Positions 1-10,116 of a stretch of DNA of 32,761 nucleotides are shown here, piece by piece. How positions within the stretch are numbered: position 1 is the stretch's first letter; each line of letters starts with the position of its first letter. This stretch comes from Bigelowiella natans CCMP2755 (lineage: Eukaryota > Cercozoa > Chlorarachniophyceae), in NCBI GenBank assembly GCA_000320545.1, contig ADNK01002864.1, forward strand, positions 5,001 to 37,761, given 5' to 3'. The notes beneath the pieces are model-generated. The model was not told where the DNA came from and searched no databases. It saw only the letters and a list, made by a program, of their open reading frames with translations. A program made the position numbers and the translations under genes.

Positions 1-105
1 GATGATGATGATAATGGTGAAGATTTTGAAGAAGATGATGATAACTATAATCACGATGATGATGATGATGATGATTATTATTATTATTGTTGTCATTATG
101 GCGAT
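1..105. repeat. GAT/ATT trinucleotide tract
   Basis: Imperfect (GAT)n and (TTA)n run at the left edge, in the ARF-GEF intron left of exon 166-123. An open frame through it is compositional, not a gene. Confidence 0.9.
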
Positions 106-1435
106 GAAGATGCTAGCCAGACCTGTCGCTTTCTCCAATTCGCATGTGAATGCTGGTGAAGAACACCTTTGTTTGGAAAAAAAAAACAAAGGAAAATGCT
201 ACTTAGATAGATGCGAGTCATAGCACACGATGTTAAACGATGTAGCACAATAGAAGTGATAAGTTTAGAAAAAGAAATTCCTTGTGTCTGTCTGTCTCTC
301 TCTCTGTGTGTGTGTGTGTGTGTGCGTGCTTGTAAGCATCAACCTCCAGCTGAACTTTAAGGTGCTGCTTCACAGCGTTGAAGAGGTCGTACACAATTCT
401 AATCGATTGGGGGATGGGCAGAAGGGAAAATGCACAAAGATATGAAGAATTTTAAGAAAGAGAGAGAACGAGAAAGAAGAGAGAAGGAGAGAGTAACAAA
501 CCGTAAAGTGAGAGATAGAACTTGGAGATTCTTCGTTTGCGAGTTCTGTAACAGCCTCTTGCACAACTCATCTTGGATGACCTTGGGATATGGTCGTCGT
601 AGGAGAAGGGGAGGGGGGCGGGGGTGATACTCGATATGGGAAATGAAAGCATTGCTTTCGATTCGTCAGTGCATGTCAAATACTTATTTTTTGCTTTGAG
701 CATCAGCTTTTTGCATTTGAGATAACTATTGGCGACTGACATGTTAATTTTTCTCCATTGTTGTTTTTGGTTGGAGAGAATCTATCACTACTACTACTAT
801 TACTACAACTACTACTATCAGTACTATTACTACTACTACTACCTGGACCAGAGAAGGAAGCTGACCGATTCTATGAAGATTATGGTGGTGATGATTATGA
901 TGAGGACGGTGATGACAATTTGGGTCAGGTGATGAGATAAGGAGGAGGAGGAGGAGGAGGAGGAGGAGGAGAAGGCTATTTGTATGTGCGTGTTTATGTG
1001 TTTGTGTGTGTGTGTGTATCATCACCTTGAACCTGCAGTCTCAAAGGCTGTTCTAACGAGTCTTTATATAACAAAAACACATTTATATGTATAATATATA
1101 TATATATTATATTTGTATTTCAATAAATCATCCTCCCCCCATCCCCCCCCCCCCCCCAACCTCTCACTCTTTCTGTGTATGTGTGTGTGTGTTTAGCTTT
1201 GTACTCACACGCGCACACACACGCATACATCGCTGAACATTATATACTACGTGTATATACTCAATACTATAGGAGATCGTACCTACAACCCAATTCCAAC
1301 GTCTCAGTAGTAGACGCAGCTCTAACCAGCACATAACAAACACGCAACGAGGATGATGCTGATGACACCCAAAATCGTTATTCTCTAAATACCGAATCCC
1401 ACTTCGTTCTATAATATATATAAATATTATACATA

Positions 1436-1466
<31 letters not shown>

Positions 1467-1667
1467 GTAAGGTATTTCATCACATCATCATCATCATCAT
1501 CAACGTCGTCATCATCATCATCATCATCATCATCACCACCACCATCATCATCATCAAGTACCGAGTTCTATCCATGAGCTTTACCATAAACTTGAGCACT
1601 CGCTGCATGGTATTCACGCCATAGGGCATGAAATCGACGGAACTAAAGCCGCAGGTACAACATTGAG

Positions 1668-1703
<36 letters not shown>

Positions 1704-2350
1704 CCCCCAATCCTCCGCTCCCCCCCCACCCCCCCTTCCCCTTCCTTTCCTCCATACACACAAAAATCTATACTCATTCGCGCATGCTACCTTCTTGTCT
1801 CAGCCCTCTGCAATCGATGGCCTATGGGAGAAAACGCACTGCCAGTCGATGATTTCACATCAACAGCAGCACTCGTGTGCTGCTTCTGGATGAGGTCCCC
1901 CCCCCCTCCCATATTGCTCCGGGCAGGACGAGCTTCGTAGATTACATCCGCCCCCCCTGATCACAAGCGTGAAATTAAAGATTTCAGTTTTCGGGCTGAG
2001 GGAAGGGGGGGAGGGGAGGGGGGGTGGGCAATTATGAGAGAAACCTGTTTGCGTGTCGGGTGAAAGGCGAGCGAAGATTACAAGGACCTTTGAATGGAGG
2101 CGATTGTCGGGGTGAGGATAATGTATGGAGTCAGGACAGAGAAGGCGAGAGAAAGGAGAGAAAGAACAGCAGAAAGGAGGATTGATTGAACTAAGATTAC
2201 AACGTTTCTATTCCAATGCAGTACACAAAAAGATACTTGCGAAAATGGTTTGCTACGAATCATGCATGTATGAAAGTGATATGATAGGAATGGTAATATT
2301 AACAACATTAATAGCTATATCTGCATATAATATGTACATATTAAATTAAT

Positions 2351-2385
<35 letters not shown>

Positions 2386-2517
2386 TGTATTGATTATATT
2401 GTATTTGCATGGTATTTGCATCGTCCTGGCTACCATTTGAAGGAGAGAGTTATCTGCATGTCTTCGTAGTAGCCGAGAGATGTTAGGACGAGATCTGATG
2501 CGTCCAACAAAATCCAA

Positions 2518-2585
<68 letters not shown>

Positions 2586-2750
2586 CAGAAAGTCCGCATA
2601 CACACCTTTATCTCCCAACCAAGTCAAATAATGTGAAAGTTCCTTCCTAGTTTGGAAAACCTGCCTCTCCTCGCCCCCCACCCCCCCCTCCCCGTCTTCC
2701 CCCTCCCCACCCCTCTCCAGCTAGCAGCCTTGCTGCAGAGTCAAAATCAA

Positions 2751-2784
<34 letters not shown>

Positions 2785-2948
2785 TTATTGCTTTACGTGC
2801 TAATATCTACCTGACGGCGAAGCATTGTGTTACCTGAGCAGCAGCAGCAGCAAATGACGATGATGGTGAGGATGATGATGGTGACGATGATGATGGCATG
2901 GTGTAGAAGAATGAACATTTAATGCATGAATACGCGCGCGCGTGTGTT

Positions 2949-2993
<45 letters not shown>

Positions 2994-3035
2994 GTGTGTG
3001 TGTGTGTGTGTATATGTATGTTTTATGTGTTTTGT

Positions 3036-3077
<42 letters not shown>

Positions 3078-3545
3078 CTGCAGCACAGAGAGATAGAGGA
3101 TGTATAGAAATAAACACCAGATCGATAATGATTGATCGTTCAAAAATACTCGCTAAAAGCTACTACCATTGCACACACGGCATCATCGGTAAGAAGAGGG
3201 CCTGAAGAAGAAGAAGAAGAAGAAGAAGAAGAAGAAGAAGATATTTTCCAAAGATACAAACAAATAAGCAAATCATCGATGCTCTCTTTTTATTCATCGC
3301 TTTCATCATCATTTCTATGCCAGTCATATGCACGTAGTCTCTGCAGGTGATAGGATATTTTAGCTTTGTCTTTGCTGTATTGCAGTTGTGGTTTTGGTTG
3401 TGCTCATATTGCTGCATTCTGCTGGTAAGTCGGCAAAAGCTCTATATGACTTATACATCATTTTCGCCATTGCTTGCAGTCGTCGTCATTAGTAATCATG
3501 CGAGGTGTGCGTGTGTTTGTGTGTGTGCATGCGTGCGTGCGGAAG

Positions 3546-3607
<62 letters not shown>

Positions 3608-3748
3608 AGCGAGAAAGAATGTGCGAGTATAAGCAATTGAGGGGCTTAATGAAGCTTCCAACCTGCTGGACAACGCAAGCATTCGACTAGGACTTCAAGC
3701 GATTTCATGTACACGACCTCGGCCTCTCCCTCACTATGAGCACCATTG

Positions 3749-3790
<42 letters not shown>

Positions 3791-5107
3791 ATGTGTGCTG
3801 TTCTTCGCGTCATTGCCTACTAGAACCAGCAAGACATGATAGCTCGATAAAGACCGCAACTCTCTCTTACTCTCTCTCGTTCTCTCTCTCCCTCCCCCTC
3901 CCCCTCCTGCTTCCTTTGCGATCCTTCCGTCATCCCCCCACCTCCCCCCCCCCCTTCCCCCTCCCATTGTAACTACCATCGAGCATCATGCAGTAAATGT
4001 ATTCTCACCTCACAGCGTCAAACTTGCATTGAGCCACGCTATGACCGATATTGGACATGGCCTGCACACGCCATTGTTTAAATTCGTTAGAGCTCGTAGA
4101 GCGCTCGGAATGTGTGTTATCTCTGTTTCGGCAGTGCAATAGTGACCTGGGCGGCATTGAATGAGTGCTGATGCACGTGCCCATAGAGCTGTTGTGTTGA
4201 TTACAGAAAAGGGAGATTTCAAATTGCGAATCCTCGTCACCGGCGTCGTATTCGCCGGATACAGAAAAGAATGAATCATCGTCTGTGGCGTCATATTCAC
4301 CGAAAACAGGAAAGATTGCGCAAGGCATGCTGTGGGGGAGAGGCGTTTAATCAGCAGGTGTGCGATTTCTTGGAATTCTAGAAAGATATATCAACTACGA
4401 ATCTTCTATCCCTCCTGCAATACGCAACGCCAGAGACGTACGGAGTAGCAGCAGCAAAAACAACAATTACAACGACAACGACGAAGACAACATCGACGTC
4501 AACTAGATGCTGCTGGCGGGTTAGTCATACCATGAACTTGTGAATGGCTTGCAGCGCGGCGTCCGTAACGATAGCACTAGACATAACAAAACCAAGTGGA
4601 TGCTATGCTCAGAGTATAGCCAACGATGGCTCGTCCAAAACAACGACAAACTATAACGCGGCTCTCACGGCGGTGCTGCTGCATGCCTTCGTGTGTTGGT
4701 ATTTTTAATATTCTTTGAGAAGTTATCCTTTCATCTTCTCCTCAACTCACTTGGTGTTCTCGGCCACAACCACGCTGAGAAACGGCTCGAATACCTGCAC
4801 CGTATCTACACTCGCCCGGGAAATGAGGAGGGGGGGGGGGGGGGGGGGGGAGACCGTCAGAAAACACAAGATCGTCACGTAGATTCAACCTCTCATTCTA
4901 GAGACGTTCATTCTCACCTATGAGGCTGAGGTCATCAGTGTTCGTCAGCTGCTCATATAGGTCCTTCAGTTTGCGCACCCAGGGGTTCTCGAAACCGCCC
5001 CCATCGGAGACAGAGTAGGCGTCGTGGGCCGTCCGCGTTGGGTTGTGGATTCTCAATGCCGTCAGCACCGAGTGAATCTCGCCTTTCACGCAATTCACGC
5101 CCTGCAT
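1..5107 (-). CDS. ARF-GEF of GBF1/Gea/GNOM type, DCB-HUS region (3' end beyond window)
   Basis: Large Golgi ARF guanine-nucleotide exchange factor; the family loads GTP on ARF GTPases at Golgi/ER membranes through a Sec7 domain, which here lies beyond the left edge. Exons in transcription order: 5107-4918, 4805-4751, 4576-4531, 4167-4147, 4061-4009, 3733-3663, 1642-1562, 1321-1283, 581-502, 398-344, 166-123. Phases agree across the 5107/4805/4576, 4167/4061/3733, 1642/1321 and 581/398/166 joins. Recognisable stretches: N-terminal KGEIHSVLTALR, VFEPFLSVVVAENTNAIVTD, AMSNIGHSVAQCKF, EAEVVYMKSLEVLVECL, MPYGVNTMQRVLKFM, VIQDELCKRLL, IVYDLFNAVKQHLKVQLE and VFFTSIHMRI, each matching the order and hydrophobic pattern of the dimerisation/cyclophilin-binding and HUS regions. 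Not resolved: exons between 4531 and 4167, between 3663 and 1642, and possibly between 1283 and 581. The start is the ATG at 5107, where family similarity begins. Exons of 21-81 nt after the first are unusually small. Confidence 0.85.
286..326. repeat. CT/GT dinucleotide tract
   Basis: (TC)n followed by (GT)n just left of ARF-GEF exon 398-344, at the 5' end of the intron on the transcribed strand. Confidence 0.9.
787..1158. repeat. Trinucleotide, GGA and poly-C tracts in an intron
   Basis: An ACT/TAC trinucleotide tract (about 787-842), (GGA)n at 941-970, (GT)n at about 1003-1018, a short TA tract near 1095 and a C run at about 1133-1157. They lie in the 1283-581 interval of the ARF-GEF gene. 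No convincing exon seen here. Confidence 0.85.
1436..1558. repeat. TA dinucleotide and ATC trinucleotide tracts
   Basis: (TA)n at about 1437-1466 and (ATC)n at about 1484-1557, directly left of ARF-GEF exon 1642-1562. The donor of that exon abuts the ATC tract. The reverse-strand poly-Met reading is an artefact. Confidence 0.9.
1669..2582. repeat. Series of TA, C/G-rich and GA tracts
   Basis: (TA)n at 1670-1700, C runs near 1720 and 1896, G-rich tract at 2004-2026, (TA)n at 2354-2382 and (GA)n at 2518-2582. All fall in the ARF-GEF interval where the remaining HUS exons should lie (3663 to 1642). A possible exon on the minus strand around 2500-2430 reads SDLVLTSLGYYEDMQ, but I could not place it in the family. 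Confidence 0.8.
2751..3072. repeat. GT, CT/GT and GA compound tracts
   Basis: (GT)n at 2752-2782, (CT)n at 2949-2992, (GT)n at 2993-3010 and (GA)n at 3038-3072. The CT and GA arms are complementary and about 45 bp apart, so the transcript could form a long stem-loop inside the intron. Confidence 0.85.
3203..3605. repeat. GAA, TA and GA tracts
   Basis: (GAA)n at 3205-3240, and a joined (TA)n-(GA)n at 3546-3605. Both lie in the ARF-GEF interval left of exon 3733-3663. Confidence 0.9.
3748..3787. repeat. GT dinucleotide tract
   Basis: (GT)n of about 19 units, immediately upstream (transcript sense) of the acceptor of ARF-GEF exon 3733-3663, where it reads (CA)n before the splice site. Confidence 0.9.
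4828..4851. repeat. Poly-G run
   Basis: Uninterrupted run of about 22 G between ARF-GEF exons 5107-4918 and 4805-4751. On the transcript it is a C run placed where a polypyrimidine tract is expected before the acceptor at 4806-4807. Confidence 0.85.
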
Positions 5108-5735
5108 CCGCCTCCCTGCTGCTACTCAATGTAGGCTTTTTCTCCTCCCTCGCGAGCGATCAGTGTCTATCTGACGAAATTGAAGACGTGCCCACACACA
5201 CGGAGAGGGGGCGGTGACGTCAGGGGCCGGCTCTTCTACAGGGTCGGGTACCTTCAGCGCCGAGGACTTTTATTCGGTAGGAAATAATACTTAGATGTTC
5301 ATCCGATGACGCATATGAACTATATTAAATATTGGATATGTTGCACCAATTTTGATTTTTAGGGAAAAACTAAGGCGATAAATCTCTGTGGTACAACCAC
5401 GTTCGAATTGCAGGTGAGATTAGCTTATTTGTTCCCTGAATAGCATCCATCCAGTCAAAATTACGTCCCGAACTTCTCGTAAGCTCCGTTTGAATAATGT
5501 ATTAGAGGAATAAAATGGAAGATTTCTTGTCGTCACTTAAACATACGATGCGATACATCTTAAACTTCGAATCGATTCGGTCTGAGCTAATCTGAATCTG
5601 ATGAGTAGCTCAATCGATGAGCATTTGATCAGTTGGATAGCTATTGAGACATAAAAAAAATATAGATATTTTGCAAAAATAGACTCCATTTTAGTCATAT
5701 TCTAAAACTTCCTAAACTCAATCTGACGTTGGTAG
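5108..5735. promoter_or_regulatory. Divergent intergenic/promoter region
   Basis: About 600 bp between the ARF-GEF start codon (minus strand, 5107) and the first supported exon of the plus-strand gene. It holds a GC-rich block at about 5150-5270, then AT-rich sequence. A good splice donor at about 5412 (cag/gtgaga) could end a 5' untranslated exon of the plus-strand gene. I see no convincing TATA box or named motif, so the promoter role is inferred from position. Confidence 0.4.
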
Positions 5736-8715
5736 GGCTCAGCGTCCCTCCCCTCCCAGAAGGTATTTATGGTTGCCACCTGCCTGCCTCGTGTGGTAAA
5801 AATTACGCGTTTCCAACGATGAGGATAAACCCGATGCATATACAGGGATATATGGCAGAGACGGCGGACCGTAGCCCTCAATACACGGACTCTAAAGAAG
5901 GTATGTTGGACTTCCGAACTGCATTTTCCAATGAGCAGCTGAAGCGCCTATCGCTTTTCTTCGCAGAAAATGAGGCTATGGGTTCATCGCGTCGCACACC
6001 TCACGGTTCAAGATACCGAGTGCATGGGAATCCCGCACATCCGACAGGGTATTACCAACGAGCAACCGACAGCTTGACTAATCAACGAGAGGCTAAATGA
6101 TTGTGATTTGTTGTATATTCGGTGTGCTATGGAATATATCTATCGTAGGACTGTGTCCCAGCAAAGTCTGGTAAGTCGAATCCGAAACACGTGTATATCT
6201 GATCTGAAATTATGCATTGCATCTCCAACCGAGCTTCGATACGCGTTCTTACTTTGGCCTCTCATGCCCTGTACGATAGGATGCCTTCAAAACGCAAAGC
6301 TCCGACCTCTCAAGAGTGTCCCTGATCACTCTGAAAAACGAAGGTCAGGCTGCTTACCCGCTTGTTTTGTGTTGAGAGCCCGCTCCATGAGACGAGCCTT
6401 TTGGAAGATACTTTGCAGATGCGACGATATACATCCTCGTCGCAGAGAAGAGGGCACCTGTATCTTTGCGTTTCGCTAATCGGAATCAACGATCTGAGGA
6501 TTCTATCCCCTTGAATGCCTCTCTTTTTCTTTTTTTTCAGAGGCGGGGAGCTCGCACACCTTAACTCGCAGCAAGCCGAAGGTGGTCAAATAGAGCTCTT
6601 TTCAACGTCTCCCTCTCTACCTGCGATTCGCTTTCGTCCTATGCATCCGCGAATACGCGCGCTGGCACGCAAACGCACAGAAAGAGAGAGAATTCCAAGC
6701 GCGTACATCGCATAATCATCCACATACGCACCTCAGCTATCCTCGGCGTCGTCTTCTACCAACAATCTCATCAAAGCCAACGTGAGCAACGTTATAGCAC
6801 GTGAAGAGGGCAGCGCCAAGGGCAAGGAAAACAGCCGTGCCAACAACGAGGACGATGGCAGCAGCGACCACACTGCCACTCCTAGGGTTGTGATTGTAGA
6901 GGAAGATGCGAAGGAGAGGCATAGCAATGAGCATCCGGGAGAAGCTGCTGCCGATGAAGCAAAGGCAGGGACATATGTAATGAAACTCGCGCATTACGAT
7001 AATAGAAACGAGCTTAGATTTAGCCTACCAAACATCCATCGCCCATCGCATTCCGATTTCCCTTTTCGCGCCCACACCGCCATTTCCCCACCCCCCTTGC
7101 TCCGCCAACAGGGGAAAAAGGAAGCTAACGGCGACGAAGACGATGAGGCCAAAGAGGAGATGGAGCAGGTGCTGTTCAAGGCTGATGATACAGCACGCCC
7201 TGTCCTGCGCTCGCAATCCGTCCCCCCCCTCTCCGCAGCAGATATCCGAGGTAGCGCTGGGGATGGGTAGGGTAGTGGCAAATACCAAGTGTGAAGCAAG
7301 ATTGGTAGGAACATAGTTAGCGGTGTGTTGGTGGCGAGAATTGCCTTTGACCTTCTATCGCGTGGCCTGGATCATCCTTGAGTCGTTTGTGGTGTTCTCT
7401 CTGCATCAAGGACGATGCTGTGCTGTCATGTGTCTGTACGATGCTGCTGTGTATTTTGGATGGGAAAGAGGTTGAGAGAGAGGAGTCACCATGAAATGCT
7501 CTTCATCTCGCGTCGTTTGCTATTTAGCCTTGGGCGAGATAAAGGAAGGGTCAGATGGTTATGCCCCAAAGTTCCCTACACCTGCGGTAATATCCTTCTT
7601 CATCATTGCCTCTCTCTCTCCCCCCCCCCCCCCCCCCCCCTCTCCCTCCCTGCCAGGCCTTGAAGAGAATATAGCGTGTTCTTGGTCTAGTTTTTGTTCT
7701 TTCTGATAGTCTGTGACTAGTACGTGTGTAAGTAGTGTTTGTGGGTTCGACGATCAGGTGTTACTGAAGTCGCAAAGCGTGGACACTAGATCGAAGAAAC
7801 ACAACCCCGCACTTCCTGGTAGGATCCTCTCGAAAATGATCAGCTTTTGCGGGTCTTTCCTTTCTTACACGTGCGTGTGTGTGCAGATGAGAGGTCGGAG
7901 GACTGGAAGGCGCTGCGAAAGCGCCTCATGGCCTTACACCAGTAAGGAGGAAAATTAAGAAGGGGGGCGGGGGAGAGGAAGCGAGTTTAAGATTTTCACT
8001 TTTACATTGATATACGCTTTTGTGTTTTTGTCTGTGCGTTTTTCTCTCTCTCTCTCTCTCTCTCTCCCTCCCTCTCTCTCTGTATTTTTTTGTGTTGCAT
8101 ATCATACGCATCGTACTCCGACCCATCACTCACTTGTATCACGTGCTGCTCCTCTCTTCCTCCCCCCTCCCCCCACCTTTTCCCCACCTAGCAACCCTGG
8201 CAAAGGGTCCAGCGAGAAGATCATCCCTTCACCCGATAGAGCAAAGGCGGTATGGATCCAAACAAACCACATACATCATCGAATAAAGCCCCATTCCTTG
8301 GTTTTAAAGAGACCGAATCAGAGTGTTTCGGGGCGAGGTTATCGTCGATTCCTCTCGCACAACCCTGCGAACTACGTCCATGACGGCCGTGCAGCGAGGC
8401 GGCGAAATCATCGACGAATTTCCTATGCTGATAGAAGCTCCTTCTTTCGTTTTCCCCCCCGTCCCCAATCCTCTTGTGGTTTATAACACGGCACCCACTC
8501 GACGCATTATGTGCTACTTTACGCAGATGAGAAGACTACACAGGAAGGCTCAGAAGAAAGGGGGTCTACGAGGACGGGCCCTTTCCAGCCCCATCCCCGA
8601 GATGGACGCTACAGGCAAGGGGGGGCGGGTGAAGAAGAGCTTCTTTAGCTTTCTATGCTGTACATCGGAGAAGAACCTCCAGTATGATAGGAACAGCGAC
8701 CCTCCAAACAGATGA
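5736..8715 (+). CDS. Multi-exon gene, unrecognised low-complexity charged protein
   Basis: No known family recognised. Phase-consistent exons: 5846-5900 (or from ATG 5819; a further upstream exon 5736-5762 is possible), 5967-6048, 6149-6170, 6280-6343, 6541-6581, 6737-6976, 7112-7250, 7528-7586, 7758-7818, 7887-7941, 8192-8249 and a last exon ending at the stop 8713-8715. From 5819 this gives about 426 residues. The product is rich in Ser, Ala, Asp, Glu and Lys, with an acidic stretch near EANGDEDDEAKEE and SQSV repeated in RSQSVPP and LKSQSVDT. The C-terminus contains FSFLCCTSEKN. No transmembrane segment or signal peptide stands out. The last exon is uncertain: an acceptor at 8337 opens the frame to 8715, while the acceptor at 8309 gives stops at 8486 or, with one more intron (8338-8526), at 8648. 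Introns run from about 66 to 277 nt. The end of the gene (from ~8629) is copied at 24623. Confidence 0.6.
6149..6170 (+). other. 22-nt micro-exon
   Basis: A tiny exon between a tcgtag acceptor and a perfect GTAAGT donor at 6171. It starts in phase 2 and ends in phase 0, exactly what the flanking exons (5967-6048 and 6280-6343) need. Its seven complete codons read TVSQQSL. Confidence 0.5.
7620..7641. repeat. Poly-C run in intron
   Basis: Run of about 21 C within the intron between exons 7528-7586 and 7758-7818. Confidence 0.85.
8041..8078. repeat. CT dinucleotide tract in intron
   Basis: (TC)n in the intron between exons 7887-7941 and 8192-8249, making an extended pyrimidine tract upstream of the acceptor at 8190-8191. 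Confidence 0.85.
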
Positions 8716-9696
8716 TAATAGTCGTCGTTTTTAATAACTATTGTAGGAAATATAGCGGTGGTAGTAGTCTTTTTTTAGTGGTATTCTTGTTAGTTTGCGG
8801 TGATGATGGTGTATAATCGGGTCTTAGTCAATAACTCATGCGTCTCCATCGTGAATGAGTATTATTATATTGTTTTCACGAGTTGGTGAAATATTGAATT
8901 TTGAGACCGAAGCGAAAAACCGAGAATGGTTCTTGCCTGCGACATGTGCGCAGATGCGTATATCACACCAACGAGTGTTACTTTCACTGTTGTCCAAAGT
9001 TAATATGAAAGCGGTATATTATTCACTGTCAGTCGTATCCTAAAAAAAATTTTCCACAATAATAAACTGTATTTTTATTGTTCAATTCATTGTCTTTGTA
9101 TATAGTTTGGGAATCCTCTTCGGAGTGTTTCCATCATCGTGTACAACCATGTGCTGCCGCATTGCATAGAACTACGTGTAGCAATCACGTCATTTGCAAG
9201 TGCATCGTGTGAAATCATGGCAAAATGCTCGAGGAGCCATCACAAACCATTGCATTTAGATGCGTCTCCAGTGTGCCAGCAGCAGACGTAGATCAGCAAA
9301 ATGCTCCACATCATCTAGCCACATGCAGCACGTCTAGTCGTGCATGCCTTCGATCTAGTCAGAAATGATCAGCAGGATTGATCTCGCGATTGATGAATCT
9401 CGTGCACTTCGCGCTACGTGCACTGCCGCGCATGCGTGCACGTTCGCCGAGCTAGCAAACAGCAAGGGACATGCCAGCATGCTGGGATGCCAGCTTCACT
9501 GGCTAGCTAGTGCAGGCCTGCTAGCTTGGCAGTCATCTTGTCATGCATGCTCTTGTGCACAGTGTCTCTGGGATCACATGGCTCATGCATCTTCAATCAT
9601 CAGTGTGACATGCATGCATCAGTTTCGATGATGGACCATGGACCATGACCAAAATCGGCCATTCCAGCACTTGTGGCAATTTTTGAACAAAGCAAA
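8716..9696. other. Intergenic DNA rich in short palindromes
   Basis: 3' flank of the preceding gene; a possible polyadenylation hexamer AATAAA is at 9061. From about 9140 the sequence is dense in GCATGC, GCTAGC, CATG and CTAG words. No coding signal accepted. The whole stretch has a counterpart at 24714-25873. Confidence 0.6.
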
Positions 9697-10109
9697 TGTC
9701 AGCGGTCTGGCCGCGCCACCCACGATCAAGGAGCTGTCGCAGCATGCGCACGTCCACTCGTGCTGCACGCTGCGCTGCGCACATGCGCATGGAAGTTCTC
9801 AGAACTTCGGGAATCTTCGAGAAGCTTCGAGAATCTTCCAGAAGCTTCGAGAACATTCCGGAAGATTCGAGAATCTTCCAGAATCTTCGAGAGCATTCCG
9901 GAAGCTTCGAGAATCTTCCAGAGAATTCGAGAGAGTTCTGGAAGATTCGAGAATCTTCGCGAATGCGCCGGAACCCAATGCGCACATGCATGCAGCGCAA
10001 GTCACAAGTCATCATCAGAATCCAAACGCACACAGGACCGCGTGTTGACACTTGGTGACATCAGCACAGTCCCGCGCACAAAAGCTAAGCAGCCACCGCA
10101 AGCCCGCTG
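9697..10109 (+). repeat. 5' LTR of copia element
   Basis: 413-bp direct repeat of 15704-16116 at an offset of 6007. It begins TGTCAGCGG. I see one internal difference (10085 T against 16092 C) and a terminal TG where the 3' copy has CA, so the true end may be 10107. No good complement to a tRNA 3' end (TGG start) follows it. Confidence 0.9.
9811..9963. promoter_or_regulatory. Heat-shock-element array in 5' LTR
   Basis: Fifteen consecutive 10-bp blocks of form GAAnnTTCnn, followed by one more GAA, in perfect 10-bp register. All fifteen TTC are exact; twelve of fifteen GAA are exact and three read GAG. This is the alternating nGAAn/nTTCn pentamer arrangement bound by trimeric heat shock factor; classic elements have three to six pentamers, here about thirty. 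Two less regular GAA/TTC pairs precede it at 9792-9808. Its place in the LTR suggests an enhancer for the element's own promoter. Confidence 0.8.
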
Positions 10110-10116
10110 AAAGGTC

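Noticed and set aside
729-1025. Frames coding poly-Tyr, poly-Leu or His-rich peptides
   Set aside because: Translations of trinucleotide microsatellites in an intron.
2830-3205. Frames of Ser-Leu and Arg-Glu repeats on both strands
   Set aside because: Products of (CT)n and (GA)n tracts; no family resemblance.
6108-6479. 123-codon plus-strand frame as a single exon
   Set aside because: The spliced model using 6149-6170 and 6280-6343 fits phases on both sides and uses other frames.
9811-9963. CRISPR-like or satellite array
   Set aside because: No spacer-repeat alternation; period is 10 bp and fits HSF sites in a eukaryotic LTR.
9593-10110. Overlapping open frames on both strands through the 5' LTR
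   Set aside because: The 10-bp palindromic HSE array contains no stop codon in any frame, so long frames arise automatically; proteins are repeats of RESSRIFQ- or LEDSRSF-like strings. The same holds for 15347-16300.
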